Of a DNA stretch of 64,000 nt, positions 42,842 through 52,202 are shown piece after piece. Origin of the DNA: Psychrobacillus psychrotolerans (GTDB taxonomy: Bacteria > Bacillota > Bacilli > Bacillales_A > Planococcaceae); the NCBI RefSeq assembly GCF_900115805.1, contig NZ_FOXU01000003.1, positions 62,001 through 126,000 of the forward strand, in the 5' to 3' direction. The position numbers and the translations under genes were made by a program. Positions within the stretch are counted from its first letter, which is position 1; the number at the start of each line of letters is the position of its first letter. The notes under the pieces were generated by a model. It worked only from the letters and a program-made list of their open reading frames with translations, was not told where the DNA came from and ran no database searches.

Positions 42842-44425
42842 ATGAATAATCTAAATTTAATTGCTCCAGAACATTATAATCTCATTACTGAGTTCGAAAA
42901 GTATGCAGTAGACGATGAAAAGTTAGCTATAATATGGGAATCTGAAGATGGTCAGCAGAAAAAAAGTACATATAAAAATTTAATACAGAGAGCTAATAAG
43001 ATAGCTAATCTTTTTACCCGTAAAGGTCTCCAAAAAGGAGATGTGGTATTAATAATGGTACCACGGTTAATCGAGGCTTATGAAATTTATATAGGTGCAC
43101 TAAAAGCCGGGCTAGTTGTTATCCCAAGTTCCGAAATGCTTCGCGCAAAGGATATTGAATATCGCTTGACACATAGTGAAGCGAAGGCAATTATTGCATA
43201 CGAACCATTTTTAGATCAATTTGAAGATGTTCGGAATTTAGACGAGCAACTATTATTAGTAATCGGTAATAAGAAAGACAATTGGATATCTTTAACGGAG
43301 GAAATACAAGCCGAATCAGATGAATTTCAAACAATTGATACGCTAAGGGATGACATGGCATTCCTATCGTATACGAGTGGTACTACCGGAAATCCTAAAG
43401 GTGTAGTCCATACCCATGGATGGGCGTTTGCACATTTACGCACTTCTGGGCCGAACTGGTTGGCAATACAAGAAGGAGATGTAGTGTGGGCTACAGCAAG
43501 TCCGGGCTGGCAAAAATGGATTTGGAGTCCATTCTTAGCGACACTGGGTAGCGGAGCAATTGGTTATGTATATAACGGTAAATTTGAACCCCAAAAATAC
43601 TTAACAATTATTCAAGAGCAAAAAGTAAATATTCTTTGTTGTACACCTACTGAGTACCGGATTATGGCTAAAGTAGATACATTAAACGAGTATAATCTTT
43701 CGTCGCTTCAGAGTGCTGTTTCTGCAGGAGAACCATTGAACAGAGAAGTAATTGAAACGTTTGAAAAAGTTTTTGGTCTAGAGGTCCGAGATGGCTATGG
43801 CCAAACTGAAAATACATTGCTTGTTGGAACGATGAAGGGCATGGAGGCAAGACCTGGTTCCATGGGCAAACCAACACCGGGTAATACAGTGGAAATTATC
43901 AATGATTTAGGGAAGATTTGTGCTACTGGAGAAGTTGGAGATATAGCTGTTCATATTGAAACGCCAGCATTATTTAAAGAGTACTTAAAAGATCCTGAAA
44001 GAACCTCTATGCAATTTAGAGGAGATTATTATATTACAGGTGACCGAGCGAAAAAAGATGAAGATGGATACTTCTGGTTTGAAGGGCGCGGAGACGATAT
44101 TATTATTAGCTCGGGCTATACAATTGGACCTTTTGAAGTAGAAGACGCATTGACAAAACACCCAGCTGTTCAAGAATGTGCAGTAATTGGGGCGCCGCAT
44201 CCGGAAAGAGGCAGCATTGTTAAAGCATTTGTTGTGTTACGTGATGCATCCTTAGCAGGATCTGAGGATTTAATAAAAGAATTACAAAATCATGTGAAAC
44301 AAATAACCGCACCCTATAAATACCCAAGAGAAATTGAATTTATCGACGAATTACCAAAAACAACATCTGGGAAAATTAGAAGATTAGATTTGCGACAAAA
44401 AGAACAGAGTAAAAGTCGATCATAA
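42842..44425 (+). CDS. mbcS: Acyl-CoA synthetase MbcS-like
   Basis: ANL-superfamily ligase that in B. subtilis (MbcS/YtcI) activates branched-chain short acids such as 2-methylbutyrate and feeds branched fatty-acid synthesis. Motifs are YTSGTTGNPKGVVHTH, DGYGQTEN, YITGDRAKKDEDGYFWF and the catalytic lysine in KTTSGKIRR. 527 residues. AGGAGG precedes the ATG. Position near the SASP/thiI genes agrees with ytcI. The chain specificity is inferred from position and family, not from residues. Confidence 0.85.
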   Translation: MNNLNLIAPEHYNLITEFEKYAVDDEKLAIIWESEDGQQKKSTYKNLIQRANKIANLFTRKGLQKGDVVLIMVPRLIEAYEIYIGALKAGLVVIPSSEMLRAKDIEYRLTHSEAKAIIAYEPFLDQFEDVRNLDEQLLLVIGNKKDNWISLTEEIQAESDEFQTIDTLRDDMAFLSYTSGTTGNPKGVVHTHGWAFAHLRTSGPNWLAIQEGDVVWATASPGWQKWIWSPFLATLGSGAIGYVYNGKFEPQKYLTIIQEQKVNILCCTPTEYRIMAKVDTLNEYNLSSLQSAVSAGEPLNREVIETFEKVFGLEVRDGYGQTENTLLVGTMKGMEARPGSMGKPTPGNTVEIINDLGKICATGEVGDIAVHIETPALFKEYLKDPERTSMQFRGDYYITGDRAKKDEDGYFWFEGRGDDIIISSGYTIGPFEVEDALTKHPAVQECAVIGAPHPERGSIVKAFVVLRDASLAGSEDLIKELQNHVKQITAPYKYPREIEFIDELPKTTSGKIRRLDLRQKEQSKSRS

Positions 44426-44443
44426 AAATTAAAATGGTTTATC

Positions 44444-44477
44444 AAACACGAAGAGATCATACCTCTTCGTGTTTTCT
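44444..44477 (+). terminator. Terminator after mbcS
   Basis: AAACACGAAGAG/CTCTTCGTGTTT with an 8-nt loop and trailing T residues. Confidence 0.9.
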
Positions 44478-44548
44478 TATTTACTTTAATGCTCTAAAGC
44501 AATATAATGATTTAATATTTCGAGTTACAAAGTAAAGAGGTGCTTTTA

Positions 44549-45454
44549 TTGGGTTCAGAAGAAAAACAAGGAATCATATTTGTAGTACTGGCATATGTAT
44601 TTTGGGGTTTCATGCCAATTTATTGGAAGTTATTAGAGCATGTTTCTAGTGATGAAATACTTTCAGGTAGAGTAATTTGGTCATTCATTTTTACCTTCAT
44701 GTTAGTAATTGTAGGTAGAAATTTAAATCAGCTGAGGTTAGATTTGAAGGATTTATGGGCTAATCAAAAATCTTTTTGGGGGCTATTTCTAGCTTCTTAT
44801 CTTGTATCAGGAAATTGGTTTACATACATATATGCAGTAAACGCAGGTTATATCGTACAAACAAGTTTGGGGTATTATATAAACCCACTTCTTTCTATAT
44901 TATTGGGGATTGTATTTTTAAAAGAAAGACTTTCCAGAGCACAACAGTTTTCTGTACTACTAGCTGCTGTAGGAGTGATTATTCTAACTGTTTCTTACGG
45001 TGGAATTCCGTGGATAGCTTTTACGCTTGCTATAACGTTTGCTTTATATGGTCTGATTAAGAAAAGTATTAAAATCGATGCATTAAGAGGATTAACGATT
45101 GAAACTTTTTTTGTTTTACCTGTTGCTCTCGTATACTTTATCTATTTAGTAGTATCAGACAAGGCGGTATTTTTTAATACCGATGCTCCTACTGCCATCC
45201 TACTCATTTTCACGGGTGTTGCAACTGCCGTGCCTTTGATCTTGTTTGCTAAGGGAACTAAGACAATGCCACTGTATATGTCAGGATTTTTTCAATATAT
45301 TGCACCAACGTTAATGCTGCTAGTTGGAATATTTTTATACGACGAGGCATTTAGTAAAATAGAGTTTTTATCATTTTCATGTATCTGGCTTGCGTTAATA
45401 CTATTTACGGTTTCCAAAATAATGCAAGTGAGAAAAGTACAAGTTCATAAGTGA
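44549..45454 (+). CDS. rarD: RarD-like EamA-family transporter
   Basis: Integral membrane protein of the drug/metabolite transporter superfamily. About ten hydrophobic helices in two EamA repeats span the whole 301 residues, with the RarD signatures WGFMPIYWK near the N-terminus and NWFTYIYAVNAGYIVQTSLGYYINP in the first half. The substrate is unknown. The TTG at 44549 has AAAGAGG upstream; a GTG at 44540 overlaps that site. Monocistronic. Confidence 0.88.
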   Translation: MGSEEKQGIIFVVLAYVFWGFMPIYWKLLEHVSSDEILSGRVIWSFIFTFMLVIVGRNLNQLRLDLKDLWANQKSFWGLFLASYLVSGNWFTYIYAVNAGYIVQTSLGYYINPLLSILLGIVFLKERLSRAQQFSVLLAAVGVIILTVSYGGIPWIAFTLAITFALYGLIKKSIKIDALRGLTIETFFVLPVALVYFIYLVVSDKAVFFNTDAPTAILLIFTGVATAVPLILFAKGTKTMPLYMSGFFQYIAPTLMLLVGIFLYDEAFSKIEFLSFSCIWLALILFTVSKIMQVRKVQVHK

Positions 45455-45504
45455 AATACTGACAACATTTATTTACATTTCAGGTGACGGAATGACAAAC
45501 TTTA

Positions 45505-45555
45505 TAAAAAAGGATGCTGGTTGGATGTGACGCCCGTCACATCCAACCAGCATCC
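45505..45555. terminator. Long perfect-hairpin terminator of nadK
   Basis: A 21-bp perfect stem (45512-45532 with 45535-45555, starting GGATGCTGGTTGG) and a 2-nt loop. On the minus strand it is followed by T6, so it ends nadK; it may also stop rarD transcripts from the other side. Confidence 0.85.
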
Positions 45556-45605
45556 GCTATAAAATTATGAAACAAGTAATTAGCAAATGGACTATCTAGC
45601 TCAAA

Positions 45606-46406
45606 TTATAAAAACGATCTTTTCACTTTTTCCCAGTAACTATTATCTTTCATTTTAACCGTTTTAATGATTTTATCACTCAAACAAATAGATACATTTT
45701 CAACATGCTGAATACTAAGAGCTTCGTTGTCTGTGCTCATCGAAGGGTAATCATTCCAGTCTTTATGCAGTCGAAGTTCTAGTGTTCTTTCTCCGCTTAA
45801 TATAAAAGAGGAACCTAGCGTTCTATAATCATTGCTATTCACAGAAGCTATTTCCGCAACTTGAATACAAGGTAGGAGAGGATCAACCACTGCCCCATTT
45901 AGTGACTTGTTATAACCTGAACTTCCGGTCGGAGTGGAAATCACCATACCATCTCCTCTAAAGGACTCAAAATGCTTGTGGTCAATAATTATATCTAGTA
46001 CAAATGCTTTGATAATATTTGAACGAATCGTAAATTCATTTAAACATAAAAATTTAGGGTCATTATTTACCGAGATTTCTAGTAAAGGATATTTCCGAAC
46101 TTGGATATTTTTTGTAAGAACTGCTTCAGCCATTGCTTCTATATCATCCGCTAAAAAATCACAGTACATGCTTAGCGTATCTGTTGTAGAAATTCCAGCA
46201 TATAAGCAATCCTGCCTAAATCCTGTTTTACGGACTGCTTGTAAAAAAGAACCATCCGTCCCGATGCTAACAATTATGGAAGCAAGCTGAGGGTCTTCCA
46301 CGACTGTAAAACCATGAGTATGTATGGCTTCAGAGATACTTTCTTTTCTTTGCAAAGATTTTGTGTCATTCTTAGTATATAAATATATTGCGTTTTTGGA
46401 GGGCAT
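45606..46406 (-). CDS. nadK: NAD kinase (second, YtdI-type)
   Basis: Phosphorylates NAD to NADP. The conserved nucleotide loop is SIGTDGSFLQAV (GGDGT motif with Thr for the second Gly), the adenine/NAD site is NEFTIRS, and the glycine-rich TPTGSSGYNKS motif is complete. 266 residues, as in B. subtilis YtdI. The ATG at 46406 has AAAGGAG 7 nt upstream and is preferred to the ATG at 46412. Divergent from sppA, the same neighbourhood as in B. subtilis. Confidence 0.9.
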   Translation of the reverse strand: MPSKNAIYLYTKNDTKSLQRKESISEAIHTHGFTVVEDPQLASIIVSIGTDGSFLQAVRKTGFRQDCLYAGISTTDTLSMYCDFLADDIEAMAEAVLTKNIQVRKYPLLEISVNNDPKFLCLNEFTIRSNIIKAFVLDIIIDHKHFESFRGDGMVISTPTGSSGYNKSLNGAVVDPLLPCIQVAEIASVNSNDYRTLGSSFILSGERTLELRLHKDWNDYPSMSTDNEALSIQHVENVSICLSDKIIKTVKMKDNSYWEKVKRSFL

Positions 46407-46510
46407 AAACATTCTCCTTTACTATTGTATATATTTATTTTAACATTTCGTGAAACATTTAGATATTCTTTACGTATGTAAAGAGGAGTATTAAAGGAGG
46501 AATTGTACAT

Positions 46511-47524
46511 ATGAATATGAAACGCTGGTTTGCTATTTTAGGAGCATCACTGTTACTGCTTTTTTCTATTTTCGTCAATACTGTTTCCACTGCTTTTTCA
46601 ACAGATTGGACATCGTATTTAGAGGACTTTGCATCTGCTTCTAGCTCAGAGTTTTTTGAAACTGTTTTGGAAGAAGGTAGTATGAACGAACGAATCGTAG
46701 TACTTACGGTAGATGGGACTATTCAAGATACTGGAAGTGCAAGCTCGCTTTTTGCAGCGGAAGGATATAATCATCAATTCTTCATGCAACAATTAGAACA
46801 AGCAAAAGTCGATGACACTGTAAAAGGGATTGTGTTACAAGTAAATTCACCAGGTGGCGGAGTTGTCGAATCGGCACAAATTTATAAAGAAATTATTGAA
46901 CTTCAAGAAGAAACTGAGAAACCGATCTATGTTTCTATGGGAAGTATGGCTGCTTCAGGTGGATATTATATTTCTGCACCTGCTGATAAAATATTTGTGA
47001 ACAAAGAGACGATGACAGGTTCTATTGGTGTCATTATGCAAAGTGTTAACTATGGTAAACTAGCAGAAAAATATGGCGTAGAATTTGTAACAATTAAATC
47101 TGGTCCATACAAAGATATTATGAGCCCTACTAGAGAAATGACAGAAGCTGAAAGAACAATGCTTCAAGAAATGTTAAATGACTCGTATGAGGACTTCGTT
47201 GATATTATCGAAAAAGGTAGAAATATGACCGAAGCAGAAGTGAAAAAAGTTGCGGATGGACGAATTTTAAATGGTCGACAAGCAATTGAAGCTGGCTTAG
47301 CTGATGAATATGGATTTGTAGAGGATGTAATTCAATCTATTAAAACAGATTATGACTTACAAGATGCAGAAGTATTTGAATATGGCTATTCACAAAGTTT
47401 TGCTTCCCTATTTGCTGTGAAAGCACAATCATTCTTAGGTTTAGATTTGGAAACCAAGCTTATTGCGAAGTTAATCACAGAAAATAGCTCACCAAAAATG
47501 ATGTATTTATACGGGAATGAATAA
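46511..47524 (+). CDS. sppA: Signal peptide peptidase SppA
   Basis: Membrane-anchored serine protease (family S49, about half the length of the E. coli double-domain enzyme) that degrades cleaved signal peptides and helps resist lantibiotics in B. subtilis. Membrane anchor at about 5-25. The nucleophile Ser is in SMAASGGYYISAPAD (about 150) and the catalytic Lys in KSGPYKDIMSP (about 200). 337 residues. AAAGGAGG precedes the ATG. Followed after 12 bp by yteJ. Confidence 0.94.
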   Translation: MNMKRWFAILGASLLLLFSIFVNTVSTAFSTDWTSYLEDFASASSSEFFETVLEEGSMNERIVVLTVDGTIQDTGSASSLFAAEGYNHQFFMQQLEQAKVDDTVKGIVLQVNSPGGGVVESAQIYKEIIELQEETEKPIYVSMGSMAASGGYYISAPADKIFVNKETMTGSIGVIMQSVNYGKLAEKYGVEFVTIKSGPYKDIMSPTREMTEAERTMLQEMLNDSYEDFVDIIEKGRNMTEAEVKKVADGRILNGRQAIEAGLADEYGFVEDVIQSIKTDYDLQDAEVFEYGYSQSFASLFAVKAQSFLGLDLETKLIAKLITENSSPKMMYLYGNE

Positions 47525-47536
47525 GGAGGGTTTAAG

Positions 47537-48115
47537 ATGAGTGAATTTGTACAATCAGAAGAGCAGCATGTGCAAGCGAACACCTCTGCAACCCAGCAAG
47601 TAATTGTTCATCGAACGGCACAATATGAACAGAAGGCTGCGGGCTTTTGGATTCGTTTTTGGGCATATACAGTAGATATTCTCATTTTGGCATCTGTTGG
47701 TATGTTATTGATCAAACCTATATTTCGGTTGTTTTCATTAGACTTAAATAATCCTGTATGGTATGCGCCTTTTACATTAATCACAGCAGCTATTTTTTAC
47801 GCATACTTTGTGTTGATGACAAAGCTTTGTAGCCAGACAGTAGGAAAGATGATTTTTGGTATTAAAGTTATATCCAAAGACGGTGGAAAACTAAAATGGG
47901 GTACTGTTATATTTAGAGAATGGATTGGTCGCTTAATCTCTATTGTTCCATTGAATATACCTTATTTAGTGGTAGCTTTTACTCCGAAAAAACAAGGGGT
48001 ACATGATTTTATCGCGGATACGCTTGTTGTCCATGAGACCGTTTTTGATCTAAAAGAGAAAGTCACATATGAGAACGCTCCTGCAAAAGAGTTGCATGAG
48101 CCGAACGTATTCTAG
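47537..48115 (+). CDS. yteJ: RDD-family membrane protein YteJ
   Basis: 192 residues. A hydrophilic N-terminal tail of about 35 residues is followed by an RDD domain with three membrane segments: GFWIRFWAYTVDILILASVGMLL (the RDD signature with Arg and Asp), APFTLITAAIFYAYFVLM, and RLISIVPLNIPYLVVAF. QTVGKMIFGIKVIS is typical of the family. In B. subtilis YteJ modulates SppA activity, which agrees with the sppA-yteJ operon seen here. Confidence 0.9.
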   Translation: MSEFVQSEEQHVQANTSATQQVIVHRTAQYEQKAAGFWIRFWAYTVDILILASVGMLLIKPIFRLFSLDLNNPVWYAPFTLITAAIFYAYFVLMTKLCSQTVGKMIFGIKVISKDGGKLKWGTVIFREWIGRLISIVPLNIPYLVVAFTPKKQGVHDFIADTLVVHETVFDLKEKVTYENAPAKELHEPNVF

Positions 48116-48150
48116 TAAGATAAAGATAATGAAAAAGGAGGCTACATATT

Positions 48151-48657
48151 ATGGCAAAAGTAACATTTAAAAATAGTCCGGTCACATTAGTTGGTAAAGA
48201 AGTGGTAGTTGGTAGTAAGGCACCTGACTTTTCTGTGCTAGCAAATGATTTATCACCTGTGACTCTACAAGATTCTGCTGGTAAAATTCGTTTAATCAGT
48301 GTAGTTCCTTCCCTAGATACAGGAGTTTGTTCTACACAAACAAACAAATTTAACGAAGAGGCTGCTAGTTTAGGTGAAGATGTAGCAATTTTAACAGTAT
48401 CCATGGATTTACCTTTCGCTCAAAAACGTTGGTGCGGGGCTAATGCTGCTGATGCAATTCAAACTTTATCAGATCACCGTGATGCAGCTTTCGGAGAAGC
48501 TTACGGGGTACTTATGCAGGAATTACGCTTATTAGCTCGTTCTGTATTTGTAGTAGATAAAAACGATGTTGTAACTTATGTTGAATATGTTGGAGAAGGT
48601 ACAGATCATCCAAATTATGAAAAAGCATTAGAAGCAGTAAAAGCACTAACGAACTAA
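48151..48657 (+). CDS. tpx: Thiol peroxidase Tpx
   Basis: Thioredoxin-dependent atypical 2-Cys peroxiredoxin that removes hydroperoxides. The peroxidatic Cys is in SLDTGVCSTQTNKF (about 60) and the resolving Cys in QKRWCGANAA (about 94). 168 residues. AAAGGAGG precedes the ATG. In B. subtilis tpx lies between yteJ and ytxK exactly as here. Confidence 0.95.
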   Translation: MAKVTFKNSPVTLVGKEVVVGSKAPDFSVLANDLSPVTLQDSAGKIRLISVVPSLDTGVCSTQTNKFNEEAASLGEDVAILTVSMDLPFAQKRWCGANAADAIQTLSDHRDAAFGEAYGVLMQELRLLARSVFVVDKNDVVTYVEYVGEGTDHPNYEKALEAVKALTN

Positions 48658-48660
48658 GAA

Positions 48661-48722
48661 AAGCGCAAACGCCTAGCGTTGCAAGTCTGAAGCGACTTGA
48701 AGGGTTAGGCGCAGGAGCTAGA
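48661..48722. repeat. REP-like palindromic repeat after tpx
   Basis: CGCCTA...TAGGCG outer arms around AAGTC-TGAAGC-GACTT. The CGCxxxCGCCTAG...GTCTGAAGCGACT type is familiar from dispersed repeats in Bacillaceae genomes. Only one copy is seen here. Confidence 0.5.
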
Positions 48723-48770
48723 CAGATAAAGGGTAAAAAAGTATATACTTTCTTATCTTTAAAAAAATGC

Positions 48771-48800
48771 AAACCCACTCTGAAGAAGGAGTGGGTTTTA
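48771..48800 (+). terminator. Terminator after tpx
   Basis: AAACCCACTC/GAGTGGGTTT with an 8-nt loop and T residues. It overlaps the region just before ytxK. Confidence 0.8.
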
Positions 48801-48802
48801 CT

Positions 48803-49744
48803 ATGAGGGATACTATGCATACACATGTAGAACAAATTTTTACGTTTATTGATCAAGAGAGTAATTATATTGAAAATGAAGCTTCTGCTACTTATTTAGA
48901 AGGTGTCGTTTATGCGTTAGAGCTATGGCTTAATGAAAAAAAAGTGCCATCTGTTCGGGACGCAGATAAAGAAGAAGTACGCAAAGCAATTCAATTAGCA
49001 ATCTTAAAAGGAATGAAGAAGTCCGTACAGGTTAATCATCAAATGACTCCGGATGCGATAGGATTATTAGTAAGTTACTTTGTGAAAGAAATGACTAAGG
49101 ATAGAAAAGAACTATCAATTTTAGATCCTGCCCTAGGAACAGGGAATTTGTTATTTACGATTATGAATGCACTACCAACAGAAAACTACGCATTTGGTGT
49201 AGAAATTGATGAGTTGTTAATTCAATTGGCTGCGCAAACTGGTGAGCTCCTTACACACGACGTACAGTTATTTAGACAAGATGCATTAAAGCCTCTTTTA
49301 ATTGATCCTGTGGATATTGTAGTAAGTGATTTACCGGTTGGATATTATCCAGATTCGGAAACTTCGCAAGATTATTTCCTTCATAGTACGGAGGAAATGT
49401 CGTATGCCCATCACTTGTTTATGGAGCAGTCGATGAAACACGTTAAACCAGGTGGCTATCTTTTCTTCCTAGTACCAGATACTATATTTGAATCGAAACA
49501 AGCACCGAAGCTTCATGAATTCATCAAGGAAAATGGTTGGATTCAAGCAGTCATTCAATTTCCAACTTCTATTTTTAAAACAAAGGGACAAGAGAAAAGC
49601 TTGCTAATATTACAAAAGAAAAGCAGTGACTTAAAAGCGCCAAGAGAGGTTCTTTTAGCAAAAGTTCCAAACATGATGAACAAAGAATCTATGGAACTGT
49701 TTTTGAAAAAGGTCGAAATTTGGCAAGAAGAGAATACTAAGTGA
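48803..49744 (+). CDS. ytxK: N6-adenine-type class I methyltransferase YtxK
   Basis: SAM-dependent methyltransferase of the N6 DNA methylase family. The cofactor loop is LDPALGTGNLLF, acidic motif II is GVEIDELL, and the catalytic motif is in VSDLPVGYYP (DPPY-like, D-L-P-V). No specificity or helicase domain is present, so this is not a full restriction-modification system; its target is unknown. The start is uncertain between ATG 48803 (AAGGAG 11 nt upstream, in the tpx terminator) and ATG 48815 (GAGGG 5 nt upstream). It lies between tpx and ackA as in B. subtilis. Confidence 0.85.
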   Translation: MRDTMHTHVEQIFTFIDQESNYIENEASATYLEGVVYALELWLNEKKVPSVRDADKEEVRKAIQLAILKGMKKSVQVNHQMTPDAIGLLVSYFVKEMTKDRKELSILDPALGTGNLLFTIMNALPTENYAFGVEIDELLIQLAAQTGELLTHDVQLFRQDALKPLLIDPVDIVVSDLPVGYYPDSETSQDYFLHSTEEMSYAHHLFMEQSMKHVKPGGYLFFLVPDTIFESKQAPKLHEFIKENGWIQAVIQFPTSIFKTKGQEKSLLILQKKSSDLKAPREVLLAKVPNMMNKESMELFLKKVEIWQEENTK

Positions 49745-49745
49745 G

Positions 49746-49774
49746 TTGCTAGCTCCTTCGTTGAACGGTACAAT
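49746..49774 (+). promoter_or_regulatory. Candidate ackA promoter inside the ytxK terminator
   Basis: TTGCTA, 17 nt, TACAAT. Start of transcription would fall near 49781, in the loop of the terminator hairpin. Confidence 0.5.
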
Positions 49775-49806
49775 TAAAGTACTAGTTCAACGAAGGAGCG
49801 TTTTTT
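49752..49806 (+). terminator. Terminator of ytxK that contains the ackA ribosome binding site
   Basis: 15-bp perfect stem GCTCCTTCGTTGAAC/GTTCAACGAAGGAGC followed by G and T6, which ends directly at the ackA ATG. GAAGGAG in the right arm is the ackA ribosome binding site, so read-through transcripts would both terminate and hide it. Confidence 0.8.
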
Positions 49807-50997
49807 ATGCCAATAATATTAGCTATAAATGCAGGAAGCTCTTCATTAAAATTCCAAGTTTTTGAAATGGTAGACGAACAAGTAATTGCTAAAGGATTAA
49901 TAGAAAGAGTTGGTCTAGGAAATCCAATTTTTACAATGACGACAAATGAGGAACGTATAAATATTATTGAACAGGTGGACAATCACGAACAAGCGGTAAA
50001 ACTATTGATGTATATGTTAATTGAAAAGAATGTAATAGAATCGTTAGATGATATTGATGGAATTGGACACCGAGTTGTACATGGAGGAGAGGTTTACAGT
50101 GACTCTGTTTTAATAACAACTGAAGTATTAGAGAAGCTAGAAGAACTATCGGAGTTAGCGCCGCTTCATAATCCAGCGAACGTTACTGGTATAAAAGTAT
50201 TTAAAAAAGAACTTCCTAATGTGCCAGCGGTTGCTGTTTTTGATACTGCTTTTCATCAAACGATGCCAGAAAGTTCTTATCTATATTCCATCCCATATAA
50301 TTATTATGAAAAGTATGGTATTCGAAAATATGGTTTTCATGGGACTTCCCATAAGTATGTTTCAGAGAGAGCTGCAATTTTATTAAACAGACCTTTGGAA
50401 ACAACTCGATTTATATCCTGTCATCTTGGCAATGGGGCAAGTATTGCGGCTATTCACCATGGTAAATCTATTGACACATCTATGGGGTTTACTCCGCTTG
50501 CAGGGGTAACAATGGGAACCAGGTCTGGTAATATAGATCCTGCTCTAATCCCTTATTTGATGGAGAAAACAGGGAAAGATGCAGAAGGTATTTTAGATAT
50601 TTTAAATAAGAAATCAGGAATGCTAGGTGTTTCCGGATTCTCTAGTGATTTGCGTGATATCGTTACGGAAGCTACAAAAGGGAACGACCGGGCACAGTTA
50701 GCTTTAGATGTATTTGCTAATAGAATTCATAAGTACATCGGCTCCTATGCTGCACGTATGAATGGTGTGGATGCCATTATTTTCACTGCAGGAATCGGTG
50801 AAAATAGTGAGGTTATTCGTGAAAAAGTCTTAAAAGGACTGCAGTTTATGGGCGTGTATATGGATCCCGATCTAAATAAAATAAACGGAAAAGAAAATTT
50901 CATCAACTACCCGCATTCACCGGTTAAAGTGATAGTTATCCCGACAAACGAAGAGATTATGATTGCTAGAGATACGGTGAGAATAGCGGGATTGTAG
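49807..50997 (+). CDS. ackA: Acetate kinase
   Basis: Converts acetyl phosphate plus ADP to acetate plus ATP, the energy-yielding step of overflow metabolism. ASKHA fold with [14 protein letters not shown] at the N-terminus, [31 protein letters not shown] and FTAGIGENS. 396 residues. The only ribosome binding site is in the right arm of the preceding terminator hairpin. It complements acsA at 18.3 kb, which runs the opposite direction of acetate use. Confidence 0.96.
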   Translation: MPIILAINAGSSSLKFQVFEMVDEQVIAKGLIERVGLGNPIFTMTTNEERINIIEQVDNHEQAVKLLMYMLIEKNVIESLDDIDGIGHRVVHGGEVYSDSVLITTEVLEKLEELSELAPLHNPANVTGIKVFKKELPNVPAVAVFDTAFHQTMPESSYLYSIPYNYYEKYGIRKYGFHGTSHKYVSERAAILLNRPLETTRFISCHLGNGASIAAIHHGKSIDTSMGFTPLAGVTMGTRSGNIDPALIPYLMEKTGKDAEGILDILNKKSGMLGVSGFSSDLRDIVTEATKGNDRAQLALDVFANRIHKYIGSYAARMNGVDAIIFTAGIGENSEVIREKVLKGLQFMGVYMDPDLNKINGKENFINYPHSPVKVIVIPTNEEIMIARDTVRIAGL

Positions 50998-51104
50998 CTA
51001 GAATGAGTGATTTCAAATTGTGTAAAGTTTAAATCCGGATAAATAAAGGATATAGAAGGTAATAGTTCTAATAGTTATGCAATATACAAAAGTGAATTTT
51101 AAAA

Positions 51105-51152
51105 AATGAGAGTAGGCCACATCAACTATATTTGATGAACTACTCCTTTTTA
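51105..51152 (+). terminator. Terminator after ackA
   Basis: GAGTAG...CTACTC with an inner CATCAA/TTGATG stem, then T5. Confidence 0.65.
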
Positions 51153-51262
51153 TATTTGTTTTATCCCTAAGTAAAATTTGATTAATTTAATAGACATTTA
51201 TAGAAAATAATCTATATAAGTCAATGTAAAAAAGTGTAATCTTCCTAATATTGATTTCCTCT

Positions 51263-51436
51263 TCAGGCGGTCGCTTTCCGCGGGCACGGCTTCAATCTCC
51301 TCGTCACTGCGAAAACATATGCTCCTGCGGTTACTCGTCGCAAAGACATTGGTCAAAATAAAGTTTGCCCAATATCTTTCCTGCGGGGCTTTCAGCTCGC
51401 GCTGTCCCGCTGGAGTCGCCGCCTTCCGCTCCAATC
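51263..51436. repeat. GC-rich dispersed repeat related to the MITE core
   Basis: CGCTTTCCGCGGGCACGGC, CTCCTCGTCACTGCG, CCTGCGGGGCTTTCAGCTC and CCCGCTGGAGTCGCCGCC appear in the same order as similar words inside the two MITE-like elements. It is far more GC-rich than its surroundings, has imperfect outer arms, and lacks the element ends and hairpin duplication. It holds no gene. Confidence 0.65.
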
Positions 51437-51465
51437 ATAGCATGGTAGAAGAAAAACAAAGTTTA

Positions 51466-51511
51466 AATAAAAAATGACTAAACGTGAGAAGTTTCACGTC
51501 TAGCCATTTTG
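51466..51511 (-). terminator. Terminator after the universal stress protein gene
   Basis: Minus-strand stem AAAATGGCTAGACGTGA paired imperfectly with TCACGTTTAGTCATTTT, followed by T residues. Confidence 0.8.
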
Positions 51512-51524
51512 TTAATCTATGAGT

Positions 51525-51980
51525 TTATACTTCTGGACGTTCTTCTGTACGTACTACTAATACGTCGCATGTAGCGGAACGTACGATATATTCGGATACA
51601 CTACCGATCAAGAATCTTTCCATTGCATTTAAACCAGTCGCTCCACAGATGATAAGATCTGCTTCTACTTTTTTAGCAATGTCTTTAGAAATCATTGTTT
51701 TTGGTGAACCGTAATCCACAACAACATTTACATTTTGTACTCCAGCAGCAAGCGCTTCTTTTTTATATCCACCTAGTAAATCTTCTGCAAATGTTTGAGC
51801 TCTTTCAGCGATAGAGCGGTCATAAGCTTCAATTGCAGCGAATGAACGAGTATCGATAATATTAATAAGATTTAATGTTGCATTGTTACGTGCGGCAATA
51901 GAAACAGATTTTTTGAATGCATATTCCGCTTCTTTGGAACCATCGACTGCAACTAAAATTTGATTATATTTTAATGTCAT
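51525..51980 (-). CDS. Universal stress protein UspA family
   Basis: 151 residues, a single Usp domain. N-terminal ILVAVDGSKEAEYAF and C-terminal ICGATGLNAMERFLIGSVSEYIVRSATCDVLVV contain the ATP-binding G-2x-G-9x-G(S) motif, so this is an ATP-binding type. Function is stress survival in general terms; no partner is visible. AAGGAGG precedes the ATG. Divergent from ald. Confidence 0.9.
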   Translation of the reverse strand: MTLKYNQILVAVDGSKEAEYAFKKSVSIAARNNATLNLINIIDTRSFAAIEAYDRSIAERAQTFAEDLLGGYKKEALAAGVQNVNVVVDYGSPKTMISKDIAKKVEADLIICGATGLNAMERFLIGSVSEYIVRSATCDVLVVRTEERPEV

Positions 51981-52202
51981 TTTAAAAACCTCCTTGTTGG
52001 TTATATATATAGTATTCGAGATTGTTAGACATATTCCTTCTTTTTATTCATTTTAATTCTGTATATTAAGTCATATTTGTGAATACTTAAAATTGAAAAT
52101 TAAATAGTTGCAGTATTTTAAATATATAAATGATAAAATGAATTTGTATGAAATATTGTGTCATCTTCATACCAACATGATTTACATAGGAGGATGCAAG
52201 AA

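Noticed and set aside
48803-49744. Restriction-modification system
   Set aside because: ytxK is a conserved orphan methylase of Bacillales between tpx and ackA; no specificity or restriction gene is adjacent.
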